DNA of 13,844 nt from NCBI GenBank assembly GCA_041648505.1, contig JBAZOY010000062.1, positions 1 through 13,844 on the forward strand, read 5' to 3'. Shown piece by piece: positions 7,932 through 13,844 of this stretch. The translations under genes were made by a program, and so were the position numbers. The notes under the pieces were generated by a model. It worked only from the letters and a program-made list of their open reading frames with translations. It had not been told where the DNA came from and did not search any database. This DNA comes from JBAZOY01 sp041648505 (GTDB lineage Bacteria; Desulfobacterota; Syntrophia; Syntrophales; CG2-30-49-12). Numbering within the stretch: position 1 is the first letter of the stretch; each line of letters opens with the position of its first letter.

Positions 7932-7972
7932 GAAGAAGGTTTAATCCACAGCTTGTGAATTAAACCTTCTTT
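7932..7972. terminator. Long hairpin between convergent genes, probable bidirectional terminator
   Basis: AAGAAGGTTTAAT (7933-7945) pairs perfectly with ATTAAACCTTCTT (7959-7971). After one mismatch, CACA (7947-7950 is CCAC-A, pairing with 7954-7957) extends the stem to a 3-base loop GCT. A G-T pair can be added at the base. The stem lies between the end of the + strand FecR cluster and the end of the - strand SDR gene. T-richness is inside the arms rather than in a long tail on either strand, so termination strength is uncertain. Confidence 0.7.
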
Positions 7973-7990
7973 ACTATCCAGGAATTACTA

Positions 7991-8734
7991 TCAACCAAAT
8001 CTTCCACCGGTTGCATGAATCACTTCTGCCGTGATAAAACTCGATTCATCTGAGGCCAGGAAGAGTATTAGGTTTGCTATGTCTATGGGATCGCCGAGCC
8101 TCTTTATAGGCATATTCGCTAACTGTTTTTCCTTAATCATCTCAAATTTCGGATGAGATTTCGTCAACTCGGTCACAATAAAACCAGGTGCAACTGCATT
8201 AACATTTATATTGAAGCGGCCAAGTTCCCAGGCAAGTGACTTGGTTAAACCTATTACCCCCGCCTTTGCGGATGAATAGTTGGCCTGGCCGGGATTTCCA
8301 TGCCACGCCCGGGAAGATATGTTTATGATTTTACCGTATTTCTGCTCCACCATATAGCCTGATGCGAACTTTGCACAGAGGAATGCCCCTTTAAGGTCGG
8401 TATCAATAACATCGTCCCAATCCTTTTCCGTCATATTTTTTATCAGCATATCTCGGTTGAATCCGGCATTGTTGACCAGTATATCCAGTCTCCCAAATTC
8501 TTTAACCGTTTTTCCCATCAATGACTCTACTTCCGCTATCTTGGTCACATCCATCTTGATGGCGATGGCAGATCCTCCCTTGGCCTTTATGTCATCAGCT
8601 ACCTTGATAATACCTTCTTCATTTATATCAGTAACTACGACCTTGGCTCCTTCTTCGGCAAGCCTTTTTACCGTTGCTTCACCTATACCTCTTCCAGAAC
8701 CTGTTACAACCGCTACTTTATCTTTAACTCTCAT
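7991..8734 (-). CDS. FabG-like short-chain dehydrogenase/reductase (3-hydroxyacyl type)
   Basis: This 247-aa protein is a classical SDR. It has the Rossmann motif TGSGRGIG (11-18), NNAG (88-91), and the catalytic S140, Y153 and K157 (NYSSAK). The PGF region (183-185) and the GG near the C-terminus follow E. coli FabG closely. D36 at the end of the second strand (VVVTD) is the usual mark of NAD(H) preference, unlike NADPH-using FabG, and fits oxidation of a 3-hydroxyacyl-CoA. The tetrad Asn found in FabG (ETNL) is Asp here (D113 in DTDL). AGGAGG stands 8 bases before the ATG. The gene lies 24 bp downstream of the MaoC-like gene and surely belongs to its operon. Substrate and whether it carries CoA or ACP are inferred from context only. 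Confidence 0.88.
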   Translation of the reverse strand: MRVKDKVAVVTGSGRGIGEATVKRLAEEGAKVVVTDINEEGIIKVADDIKAKGGSAIAIKMDVTKIAEVESLMGKTVKEFGRLDILVNNAGFNRDMLIKNMTEKDWDDVIDTDLKGAFLCAKFASGYMVEQKYGKIINISSRAWHGNPGQANYSSAKAGVIGLTKSLAWELGRFNINVNAVAPGFIVTELTKSHPKFEMIKEKQLANMPIKRLGDPIDIANLILFLASDESSFITAEVIHATGGRFG

Positions 8735-8758
8735 TGAACCTGTCCTCCTTTATATCCT

Positions 8759-9223
8759 TTATATCCTTCTTTTGATCATTGATTGGGTTTCGCCTTCCTG
8801 AACTATCTCCCCCCTCTGGTTATATACCTCTCTCTTCAGGATAAAGATGCCCCTTTCGGGATTTTTCGTTTCTTTTTTGTCTATTAGTGTGAGTTTTAAG
8901 GTAAGAGTATCGCCGATCTTGATAGGTCCTTTAAATTTCCATGACAGACCGAGAAAGGCGATCGTGTTTTTTGTTGTCTGCAGATAAAAATCTGAACGTG
9001 TAAATAGACCGGAAGCGATACACAATCCTAGAAGTCCATGACCGATCCTTGTTCCAAAGGTAGAATTCTTACAAAACTCTTCACTGGTGTGAAGCTCATT
9101 GTAATCTCCGGAAAGGCCGGCGAAATTTACAATGTCTGCCTCTGTAACAGTACGGGAGGGGCTGGTGTACTCCTCCCCAATTTCCAGGTCTTCAAAAAAC
9201 CTTGAGGTTGATTCCTGTGCCAT
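8759..9223 (-). CDS. MaoC-like hot-dog hydratase
   Basis: This 154-aa protein has the MaoC/(R)-specific enoyl-CoA hydratase fold. The hydratase motif reads FAGLSGDYNELH, with the catalytic pair D40 and H45 (D-x-N-x-x-H), followed by FGTRIGHGLL, the conserved loop of the family, and later GDTLTLKL, typical of the hot-dog core. It would add water to a trans-2-enoyl-CoA to give (R)-3-hydroxyacyl-CoA. A strong AGGAAGGAG precedes the ATG by about 9 bases. The acyl-CoA dehydrogenase (source of the enoyl-CoA) lies upstream and the SDR (sink of the hydroxyacyl-CoA) downstream, so the order of genes follows the order of reactions. A (3R)-hydroxyacyl dehydratase acting in the reverse direction is possible. 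Confidence 0.85.
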   Translation of the reverse strand: MAQESTSRFFEDLEIGEEYTSPSRTVTEADIVNFAGLSGDYNELHTSEEFCKNSTFGTRIGHGLLGLCIASGLFTRSDFYLQTTKNTIAFLGLSWKFKGPIKIGDTLTLKLTLIDKKETKNPERGIFILKREVYNQRGEIVQEGETQSMIKRRI

Positions 9224-9324
9224 ATTAAAAGCTCCTTCCTTTGTAAATTTAAAATCCCCTGAGTTAAACTTTTCGAGACAACGTTTTCCCAGTTGAATTT
9301 CAGATCAACGGTATATATTTACTA

Positions 9325-10476
9325 TCACCTTAGAGCCGAAATACCGAGGATATCTCTTCCGATGATCAGGGTTTGTATTTCTGTGGTACCCTCGGGGATC
9401 ATAGACCCTCTGGCATCTCTGAAATATCGTTCAATGGGAAATTCTTTGGAATAACCGTAACCTCCATGGACCTGAAGGGCATTGGATGCTGTCTTGAAAG
9501 CGGCCTCGCAGGAAAAGAGTTTGGCGATGGAGCATAACCTGTCACATCTGCCTCTTTTTTCCAGACATGCCGATGCCTGATAACCCAATAAACGGGAGGC
9601 CATGGTGTCGGTTTCCATCTCTACTATCAATTTCTGAACCAGCTGAAAGCTGCCGATCGGTTTGCCGAACTGGTACCGTTCTTTTGCATATTTAATGGAG
9701 GCATTTATACATGCCTGGGCAATACCTACCGAACCCATGGCCACATTATGCCTTCCCTCATTGAGAGTTGTAAGGGCAATCCTGAGACCCTCACCTTCCG
9801 GACCAAGCATGTTCTCCTTAGGCACGCGGGCGTCTTCAAATACTATCTCAGAGGCAGATACGGCAACTCCGAACATCTTATCTATATTCCTTATTGAATA
9901 AGGCGTCTCCTCTTTATCCACGATGAAGGCGGTGATTCCTTTGGGCCCCTTACTCCTGTCCGTAGAGGCAAAAACGATCCCCATGTCAGCCATGGCTCCA
10001 TTGGTAACCCACATCTTTGTACCGTTGAAGATATAGTGGTCACCGTTCAAATCAGCCCTTGTCTCTATGCCTGAAACATCGGAACCGACATTAGGCTCTG
10101 TGATAGCCAGAAAAGCCGTTTTATCTCCGGCGAGGAGTGCCGGCAGATATTTCTTCCTCTGTTCCTCTGTACCATTTACAGAAATTGTATAGGGAATCAA
10201 ATTCAGGGGACCGTTTGCCAGTATGCGTAACGCACCCCATGTCCTGCCTGCCTCTTCCATAAGTATCCCCAACGAGATATAGTCAATCCCGATACCACCG
10301 TAATCCGGAGACACCAGGGCGCCAACGTATCCCATGGGAACCAGCTTTTTAATCAGTTCCTTAGGGATTTCCTTCTTCTTCTCGCACTCTTCCACGATCG
10401 GCGCTACCTCATGATCCATAAACCTTCTTACCGTATCCTGAAGAATCGTCTGTTCCTCATTCAACTCAAAATCCAT
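9325..10476 (-). CDS. Acyl-CoA dehydrogenase
   Basis: This 383-aa flavoprotein of the acyl-CoA dehydrogenase family is full length. The three domains are visible in order: the helical N-terminal part (MDFELNEEQ onward), the FAD/substrate beta-domain with AITEPNVGSDVSG (125-136) and W156-VTNG, and the C-terminal four-helix domain with RYQFGKPIGSFQ (268-279) and HGGYGYS (337-343). The catalytic base is probably E362 in PEGTTEIQ, the position used by medium- and short-chain enzymes. It makes trans-2-enoyl-CoA and passes electrons to an ETF-type acceptor. A TTG two codons upstream (10482) is in frame, but it directly abuts the GGGAGG sequence. The ATG at 10476 sits 6 bases after it and is clearly the better start. 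Chain length or aromatic/alicyclic substrate preference cannot be read. Confidence 0.92.
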   Translation of the reverse strand: MDFELNEEQTILQDTVRRFMDHEVAPIVEECEKKKEIPKELIKKLVPMGYVGALVSPDYGGIGIDYISLGILMEEAGRTWGALRILANGPLNLIPYTISVNGTEEQRKKYLPALLAGDKTAFLAITEPNVGSDVSGIETRADLNGDHYIFNGTKMWVTNGAMADMGIVFASTDRSKGPKGITAFIVDKEETPYSIRNIDKMFGVAVSASEIVFEDARVPKENMLGPEGEGLRIALTTLNEGRHNVAMGSVGIAQACINASIKYAKERYQFGKPIGSFQLVQKLIVEMETDTMASRLLGYQASACLEKRGRCDRLCSIAKLFSCEAAFKTASNALQVHGGYGYSKEFPIERYFRDARGSMIPEGTTEIQTLIIGRDILGISALR

Positions 10477-10494
10477 TAGCAACCTCCCTTAATT

Positions 10495-10518
10495 ATTACC
10501 CTTAATCAACAGGGTAAT
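10495..10518. promoter_or_regulatory. Operator-like inverted repeat upstream of acyl-CoA dehydrogenase
   Basis: ATTACCCT (10495-10502) and AGGGTAAT (10511-10518) form a perfect 8-bp inverted repeat with an 8-base spacer, ending 18 bases before the ATG on the - strand. A -10-like TATATA lies just upstream for - strand transcription (10523-10528), so the repeat would overlap the transcription start or the leader. A second pair, TATAACC (10525-10531) and GGTTATA (10561-10567), surrounds the rest of the promoter region. TetR-type regulators of fatty-acid operons bind sites of this kind; an RNA hairpin in the leader is an alternative. No -35 of good quality was identified. Confidence 0.45.
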
Positions 10519-10723
10519 TCCTTATATAACCAGCCTCATAATACCCGCTACAACAGCATTGGTTATAAAATGTTTGGCTCGTCAATTCTGATCATTCTCT
10601 TAATATTTCTTCGTTTCCCTAACATAAAAGAGAAATGGGTGTCCAGTAAAAAATATAGATCACACCCTGCCCGAGGCTTGATTAAATTACTCGATCCGAA
10701 ATGTGGCAGGTAAAGAACAGCCT

Positions 10724-11545
10724 TCAAAATGGCATGGGGGTAAATGTTATGACAAACAAGACCAAGGTGATCCATCCAATGGTTTTCCTTCGTTTATCGA
10801 GAGGAATCCAGTCATAAACGACCGGTGGGTGATTAGTTCCCATAATAATGATTATTGCCGCCCAAACAAGCCACCCTCTCCAGGCAGTGATCCCTAAAAT
10901 AAGAAGAAGGGCAAGAATCACTCTGGCCAGGATCTTCTGTTTGGAGCCGAGTATTGCATAGGCTACATGCCCCCCGTCAAGTTGGCCGACAGGGAGAAGA
11001 TTCAGGGAGGTCACCAGCAGCCCGATCCAGCCTGAAAAGGCGATGGGATGAAGGATGAGGTTTTTATCTGCAGGGATAGGACCATGGACAATCCAGTCAA
11101 TAAGGTAAAAAAATAAAGAGGTACCGAGATTGATACCTGCTTCAGTTGTTTTCGGAACGATTTCTGAAAGGGTAAGCCCGACAATCAGGACCGGTACGGC
11201 GATTATAATGCCTGTCAGCGGACCGGCTGCACCTACATCAAGAAGAATATTCCGGTCCATTATCGGAGATTTCATCTTGATGAATGCTCCAAAGGTCCCG
11301 ATAAAAGAAGGTGCCGGTATGAAATAGGGGAGGGTTACATCTATACGGTGCCTTTTAGACATGAAATAGTGACCGAATTCGTGTGCTCCTAAGATCAATA
11401 TCAGAGTGAAGGAAAAAGGTATTCCCCTCCATATGGACAGAGGGTGTTCGAAAGGGTTGATCCCCTCCTGTAGCGCTCCGGCAATAAGGGTGGTAGCAAG
11501 GGTGATAAAAAAAAGTATGAGATTAACCGGTGGAATTTTACGCAT
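10724..11545 (-). CDS. M50 site-2-protease-family membrane metalloprotease
   Basis: This is a polytopic inner-membrane protease. From the ATG at 11545 it has 273 aa, with HEFGH (55-59) as zinc-binding motif inside a membrane helix and NLLPVGQLDGGH (182-193) carrying the third zinc ligand, D190. Further hydrophobic segments lie near 7-25, 45-62, 105-126, 141-153, 170-185, 207-237 and the C-terminus. PAPSFIGTFGAFIKM and GAAGPLTG are typical of the EGY1-like branch. No PDZ domain is present, so it is not an RseP-type protease. It would cleave a membrane-spanning substrate that is not identified here. The frame is open to a TTG at 11623, but neither start has a good ribosome-binding site. The ATG is chosen because RKIPPVNLILFF begins just before the first helix. 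It is the last gene of the housekeeping block, with a 166-bp gap to the HU-like gene. Confidence 0.85.
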   Translation of the reverse strand: MRKIPPVNLILFFITLATTLIAGALQEGINPFEHPLSIWRGIPFSFTLILILGAHEFGHYFMSKRHRIDVTLPYFIPAPSFIGTFGAFIKMKSPIMDRNILLDVGAAGPLTGIIIAVPVLIVGLTLSEIVPKTTEAGINLGTSLFFYLIDWIVHGPIPADKNLILHPIAFSGWIGLLVTSLNLLPVGQLDGGHVAYAILGSKQKILARVILALLLILGITAWRGWLVWAAIIIIMGTNHPPVVYDWIPLDKRRKTIGWITLVLFVITFTPMPF

Positions 11546-11668
11546 CTTAAATTTATGGGGGGAAAGTCGAGATTTAAGAGTTATACCAGAACACGAACAG
11601 CTTAAGAAAAAAACAGGCAACAATAAGAGCGTGGTTAGTTGTACTCGCTCGAGAAACGCTTAAGTTTT

Positions 11669-11691
11669 TTCAAGTTGCGGTTAAACTTGAA
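11669..11691. terminator. Weak hairpin downstream of the IHF/HU-like gene
   Basis: TTCAAGTT (11669-11676) pairs with AACTTGAA (11684-11691) over a 7-base loop. It lies about 20 bases past the stop codon of the IHF/HU-like gene in its direction of transcription. On that strand the stem is followed by As rather than Us, so it is not a textbook terminator there. On the + strand it is followed by GTTTTCC. It may act as a weak terminator, a transcript-stabilising stem, or nothing. Confidence 0.3.
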
Positions 11692-11710
11692 GTTTTCCTG
11701 TAAAAAAAGT

Positions 11711-11992
11711 TTATTTCTGATGATTGACCCTCTCTTTAAGTTCTTTGCCTACCTTGAAAAACGGTAATTTCTTGGGAGACACTTTAATACTTTTTCCCGT
11801 TTTAGGATTCCTGCCTGTGTAGGCATTATAATTTCTTACCACGAAACTTCCAAAGCCCCTGATTTCAATCTTGCCGCCTTTTTTTAGTTCTTCGGTAAAA
11901 CTATCAAAAACTAATTTAATTACTTCGTTAGCCTTCTTCTCTGTCAGATTTTCTCTTTCACTCAAAGCTTCAATAATTCCGGATTTATTCAT
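11711..11992 (-). CDS. IHF/HU-family DNA-bending protein
   Basis: This 93-aa protein is full length for the family. It starts with an alpha-helical dimerisation part (MNKSGIIEAL onward), followed by KIEIRGFGSF (41-50) and the DNA-contacting arm GRNPKTGK (60-67), in which P63 is the intercalating proline. PFFKVGKELKERV (77-89) resembles the beta-subunit of IHF (HFKPGKEL) more than plain HU, so an IHF-beta-like role is favoured. A single-gene homodimeric HU cannot be excluded. It binds and bends DNA in nucleoid organisation, replication and transcription control. AAGGAGAG ends three bases before the ATG. A plausible sigma-70 promoter of its own lies 45-80 bases upstream. Confidence 0.9.
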   Translation of the reverse strand: MNKSGIIEALSERENLTEKKANEVIKLVFDSFTEELKKGGKIEIRGFGSFVVRNYNAYTGRNPKTGKSIKVSPKKLPFFKVGKELKERVNHQK

Positions 11993-12043
11993 AAACTCTC
12001 CTTAGCGCAAACTTAATGTACCAAATGAAACCGTCGTTGCAGA

Positions 12044-12072
12044 CTATTATTTATTTTTACAACGAAAGTCAA
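12044..12072 (-). promoter_or_regulatory. Putative sigma-70 promoter for the IHF/HU-like gene
   Basis: Read on the - strand, TTGACT (12072-12067) is followed after exactly 17 bases by TAATAG (12049-12044), giving a leader of about 45 bases before the start codon at 11992. The -35 matches the consensus in five of six positions; the -10 is weaker, with three of six. The location in the 102-bp gap after rluB, in an AT-rich stretch, supports an independent start for this gene. Confidence 0.45.
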
Positions 12073-12094
12073 GATAATTTTTATCAAGTACCCG

Positions 12095-12808
12095 TTATTT
12101 AGAAAGCACTCTCTGAATATCCCTTTTAGTTAAAGACCTGTATGTGCCTGCCTTCAGATCGTCAAGGTAAAGGTTTGCTATACCTATCCGGATAAGTCTC
12201 AAAACCGGATGACCAAGGGAGTCAAAACTCTTCCTGATTATCCTGCTCCTTCCTTCAGTGATGGTCACATTGACCCAACAATTCTTTATATTTTTCTTCT
12301 CAATATTAAAACTCACCGGTCTAAACTTCCCGTCCTTTAAATCTAAACCGCTTTCAATCGCTCTAACCTCGCTGCTGTTAAGATTTCCTTTGATTTTTAC
12401 CCTGTAAATTTTGGGGATTTTGAACCGTGGATGCAAAAGACGCTGGGCGAAGTCACCATTGTTTGTCAGTAATAATAATCCTTCCGAGTTATAGTCCAGT
12501 CTTCCTACGGGGAACACCCTTTCCGTAACATCGGACAGCAAATCTGTGATAATCGGTCTTCCCTGGGGATCATGAAGGGTCGTAACGTAACCGGCAGGTT
12601 TATTCAACATCAGGTAAATATTTGATACTTCAGGTAAGAATAAGTTTCCATCTACTCGAATCGCATCTTTTTCGGCATCCGCCTTAGATCCTAATTGTCT
12701 GACGACAGCGTCATTGACTCTGACTCTGCCCTCTTTGATCATTTTTTCGGCAGCGCGTCGTGAGGCAATACCTGCACGGCTAATGATTTTTTGAAGACGT
12801 TCCTCCAT
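12095..12808 (-). CDS. rluB: Pseudouridine synthase, RluB/RsuA family
   Basis: This 237-aa RNA-modifying enzyme has an N-terminal S4 RNA-binding domain (about 1-48, starting EERLQKIISRAGIASRRAAE). The RsuA/RluB catalytic domain follows: YLMLNKPAGYVTT (65-77), the active-site motif GRLDYNSEGLLLLTN (102-116) with catalytic D105, and near the C-terminus EGRSRIIRKSF and LIRIGI. The family isomerises one uridine in rRNA; RluB acts on 23S U2605 in E. coli numbering. The RluB assignment over RluE/RluF/RsuA rests on overall fit and on the trpS neighbourhood, not on a diagnostic residue. The ATG has AGGA about 12 bases upstream. Only 25 bases separate it from the trpS stop, so the two are co-transcribed. 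Confidence 0.85.
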   Translation of the reverse strand: MEERLQKIISRAGIASRRAAEKMIKEGRVRVNDAVVRQLGSKADAEKDAIRVDGNLFLPEVSNIYLMLNKPAGYVTTLHDPQGRPIITDLLSDVTERVFPVGRLDYNSEGLLLLTNNGDFAQRLLHPRFKIPKIYRVKIKGNLNSSEVRAIESGLDLKDGKFRPVSFNIEKKNIKNCWVNVTITEGRSRIIRKSFDSLGHPVLRLIRIGIANLYLDDLKAGTYRSLTKRDIQRVLSK

Positions 12809-12833
12809 AAGCGTAGTTATTCCTGCAACTCTT

Positions 12834-13823
12834 TTAAATCGTTACCGCTTCCCTTACTTCTGCCATTGTCAAGCGAGCTATCTTCGTCGCCCTGGCATTT
12901 CCGTCTTCAATGATTTCTCTAACTTGCTCGATATGACAACGGTAATAGTCCTGGCGGTCGTGAATCTCCTGCATATTTTCTAATATCTGGGCTGTGAGCC
13001 GATTTTTACAGTCCGTACAACCGATGACTGCTTTTTTACACGCGGGCGATATTTCTTCAACATCATCTGACGATGAATAAATCTGGTGAAAGGTGAAGAC
13101 ATTGCAGAGATGAGGCCTCCCCGGATCGTTTCTCCGCATGCGCTGGGGATCCGTAAACATAGCGGCTACTTTCTTTTTCAAAACATCTCCCCGATCACTA
13201 ATGTAAATAGAGTTTTCATAGGATTTACTCATTTTCCTCCCGTCAATTCCAAGGAGTTTAGGTATGTCCGTCAGTAGAGGTTTCGGGAGAGGAAAAATTT
13301 TTCGATACAGAAAATTGAATCGCTTGGCAATCTCACGGGTAAGCTCTACATGGGGAAGCTGATCTACACCTACTGGGACGCCGTAAGCTTTGTACATGAT
13401 AATATCTGCTGCCTGGAGAACCGGATAACCCAGAAAACCAAAGGTTCCGAGACCTTTATCGGCCAGTTCTGCCTTTATTTCTTTGTACGTTGGATTTCTC
13501 TCTAACCAGGTGAGCGGAGTTATCATGGAAAGTATTACATAGAGTTCTGCGTGTTCCTTGATACCGGACTGGATGAACAGGATGCTTTTCACAGGGTCTA
13601 ATCCTGCACTGAGCCAGTCTATAACCATGTCAATCGTATTTTCTCGAAGCTTATCAGTATTATTGTATTCAGTGGTTAACGCATGCCAGTCAGCTACAAA
13701 ATAACAGCAGTCATAATTGCCTTTATTCTGAAGAGCAATCCAGTTCTCCAGCGCTCCATGAAGATTTCCCAGATGAAGCTTTCCCGTTGGGCGCATCCCA
13801 CTCAATATACGTTTTTTCCCCAA
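12834..13823 (-). CDS. trpS: Tryptophanyl-tRNA synthetase with putative [4Fe-4S] cysteine motif
   Basis: This class I aminoacyl-tRNA synthetase (329 aa) charges tRNA-Trp in the cytoplasm. Signatures are KRILSGMRPTGKLHLGN, with HLGN (17-20) standing for HIGH, and GRKMSKS (195-201, KMSKS loop). VLQAADIIMYKA and GVDQLPHVELTREIA are the Trp/Tyr-RS active-site regions. Four cysteines, C240, C262, C269 and C272, are spaced x21, x6 and x2, close to the C-x22-C-x6-C-x2-C [4Fe-4S] motif reported in Thermotoga maritima TrpRS. The first codon is TTG, 5 bases after a run of 10 Gs. The ATG at residue 10 would cut into the conserved first strand, so the TTG or a start beyond the window edge must be used. 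The frame is still open to the end of the window. Downstream, rluB follows after 25 bases. Confidence 0.93.
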   Translation of the reverse strand: MGKKRILSGMRPTGKLHLGNLHGALENWIALQNKGNYDCCYFVADWHALTTEYNNTDKLRENTIDMVIDWLSAGLDPVKSILFIQSGIKEHAELYVILSMITPLTWLERNPTYKEIKAELADKGLGTFGFLGYPVLQAADIIMYKAYGVPVGVDQLPHVELTREIAKRFNFLYRKIFPLPKPLLTDIPKLLGIDGRKMSKSYENSIYISDRGDVLKKKVAAMFTDPQRMRRNDPGRPHLCNVFTFHQIYSSSDDVEEISPACKKAVIGCTDCKNRLTAQILENMQEIHDRQDYYRCHIEQVREIIEDGNARATKIARLTMAEVREAVTI

Positions 13824-13844
13824 AGATACCCCCCCCCCTGCTAA

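Noticed and set aside
10477..10482. TTG start for the acyl-CoA dehydrogenase two codons upstream
   Set aside because: It directly abuts the SD sequence, leaving no spacing, whereas the ATG at 10476 has the normal 6-base distance.
10637..10667. GGGTGT / ACACCC inverted repeat as terminator of the M50 gene
   Set aside because: Only six paired bases with a 19-base loop; the T-run lies in the loop rather than after the stem.
10563..10775. 70-codon - strand frame overlapping the end of the M50 gene
   Set aside because: It overlaps the conserved protease in another frame and continues through the regulatory gap; no ribosome-binding site or known family was seen.

Overview
The window reads as chromosomal DNA of an anaerobic, Gram-negative bacterium, most likely of the former Deltaproteobacteria (Desulfobacterota, Syntrophobacterales-like). 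This is inferred from gene content, not from a marker gene. The signs are an outer-membrane barrel protein, an FmdB-type zinc-ribbon protein, an IHF/HU - RluB - TrpS - M50 protease neighbourhood, an acyl-CoA dehydrogenase / MaoC hydratase / SDR set, and a TrpS carrying a cysteine pattern known from an iron-sulfur TrpRS. No tRNA, rRNA, CRISPR array, transposase, integrase or phage gene was found.

Left part, + strand (1-1511). An FmdB-like zinc-ribbon protein is followed by an intergenic element bounded by 10-bp inverted repeats (583-690). Next comes a metallo-beta-lactamase-fold hydrolase of the glyoxalase II type. A 448-bp stretch without a convincing gene (1512-1959) follows.

Centre, + strand (1960-7909). 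This is the most unusual part. A periplasmic-TPR plus outer-membrane beta-barrel protein (524 aa) is followed after 75 bp by a very large exported protein (1380 aa). The large protein has a signal peptide, an N-terminal FecR domain, a polyproline and 12 x PTTTI(G/R) stalk, and then about three and a half degenerate copies of a Gly/Tyr/Trp-rich unit of about 300 residues. A 51-codon membrane-anchored micro-ORF starts two bases after its stop codon. The arrangement suggests a surface protein with a dedicated outer-membrane partner; this is inference. A long hairpin (7932-7972) closes the + strand group where it converges with the genes of the right half.

Right half, - strand (7991 to the window end), in order of transcription. 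TrpS, RluB, an IHF/HU-family DNA-binding protein with its own plausible promoter, and an M50 site-2 protease form a housekeeping block. After a 247-bp gap with an operator-like inverted repeat comes a three-gene fatty-acyl module: acyl-CoA dehydrogenase, MaoC-type hydratase, and a FabG-like dehydrogenase with an NAD-type acidic residue. Together these could perform the first three steps of a beta-oxidation-like pathway through (R)-3-hydroxyacyl-CoA.

Start codons were revised from the longest reading frame for the glyoxalase II-like gene (810), the acyl-CoA dehydrogenase (10476) and the M50 protease (11545, uncertain).
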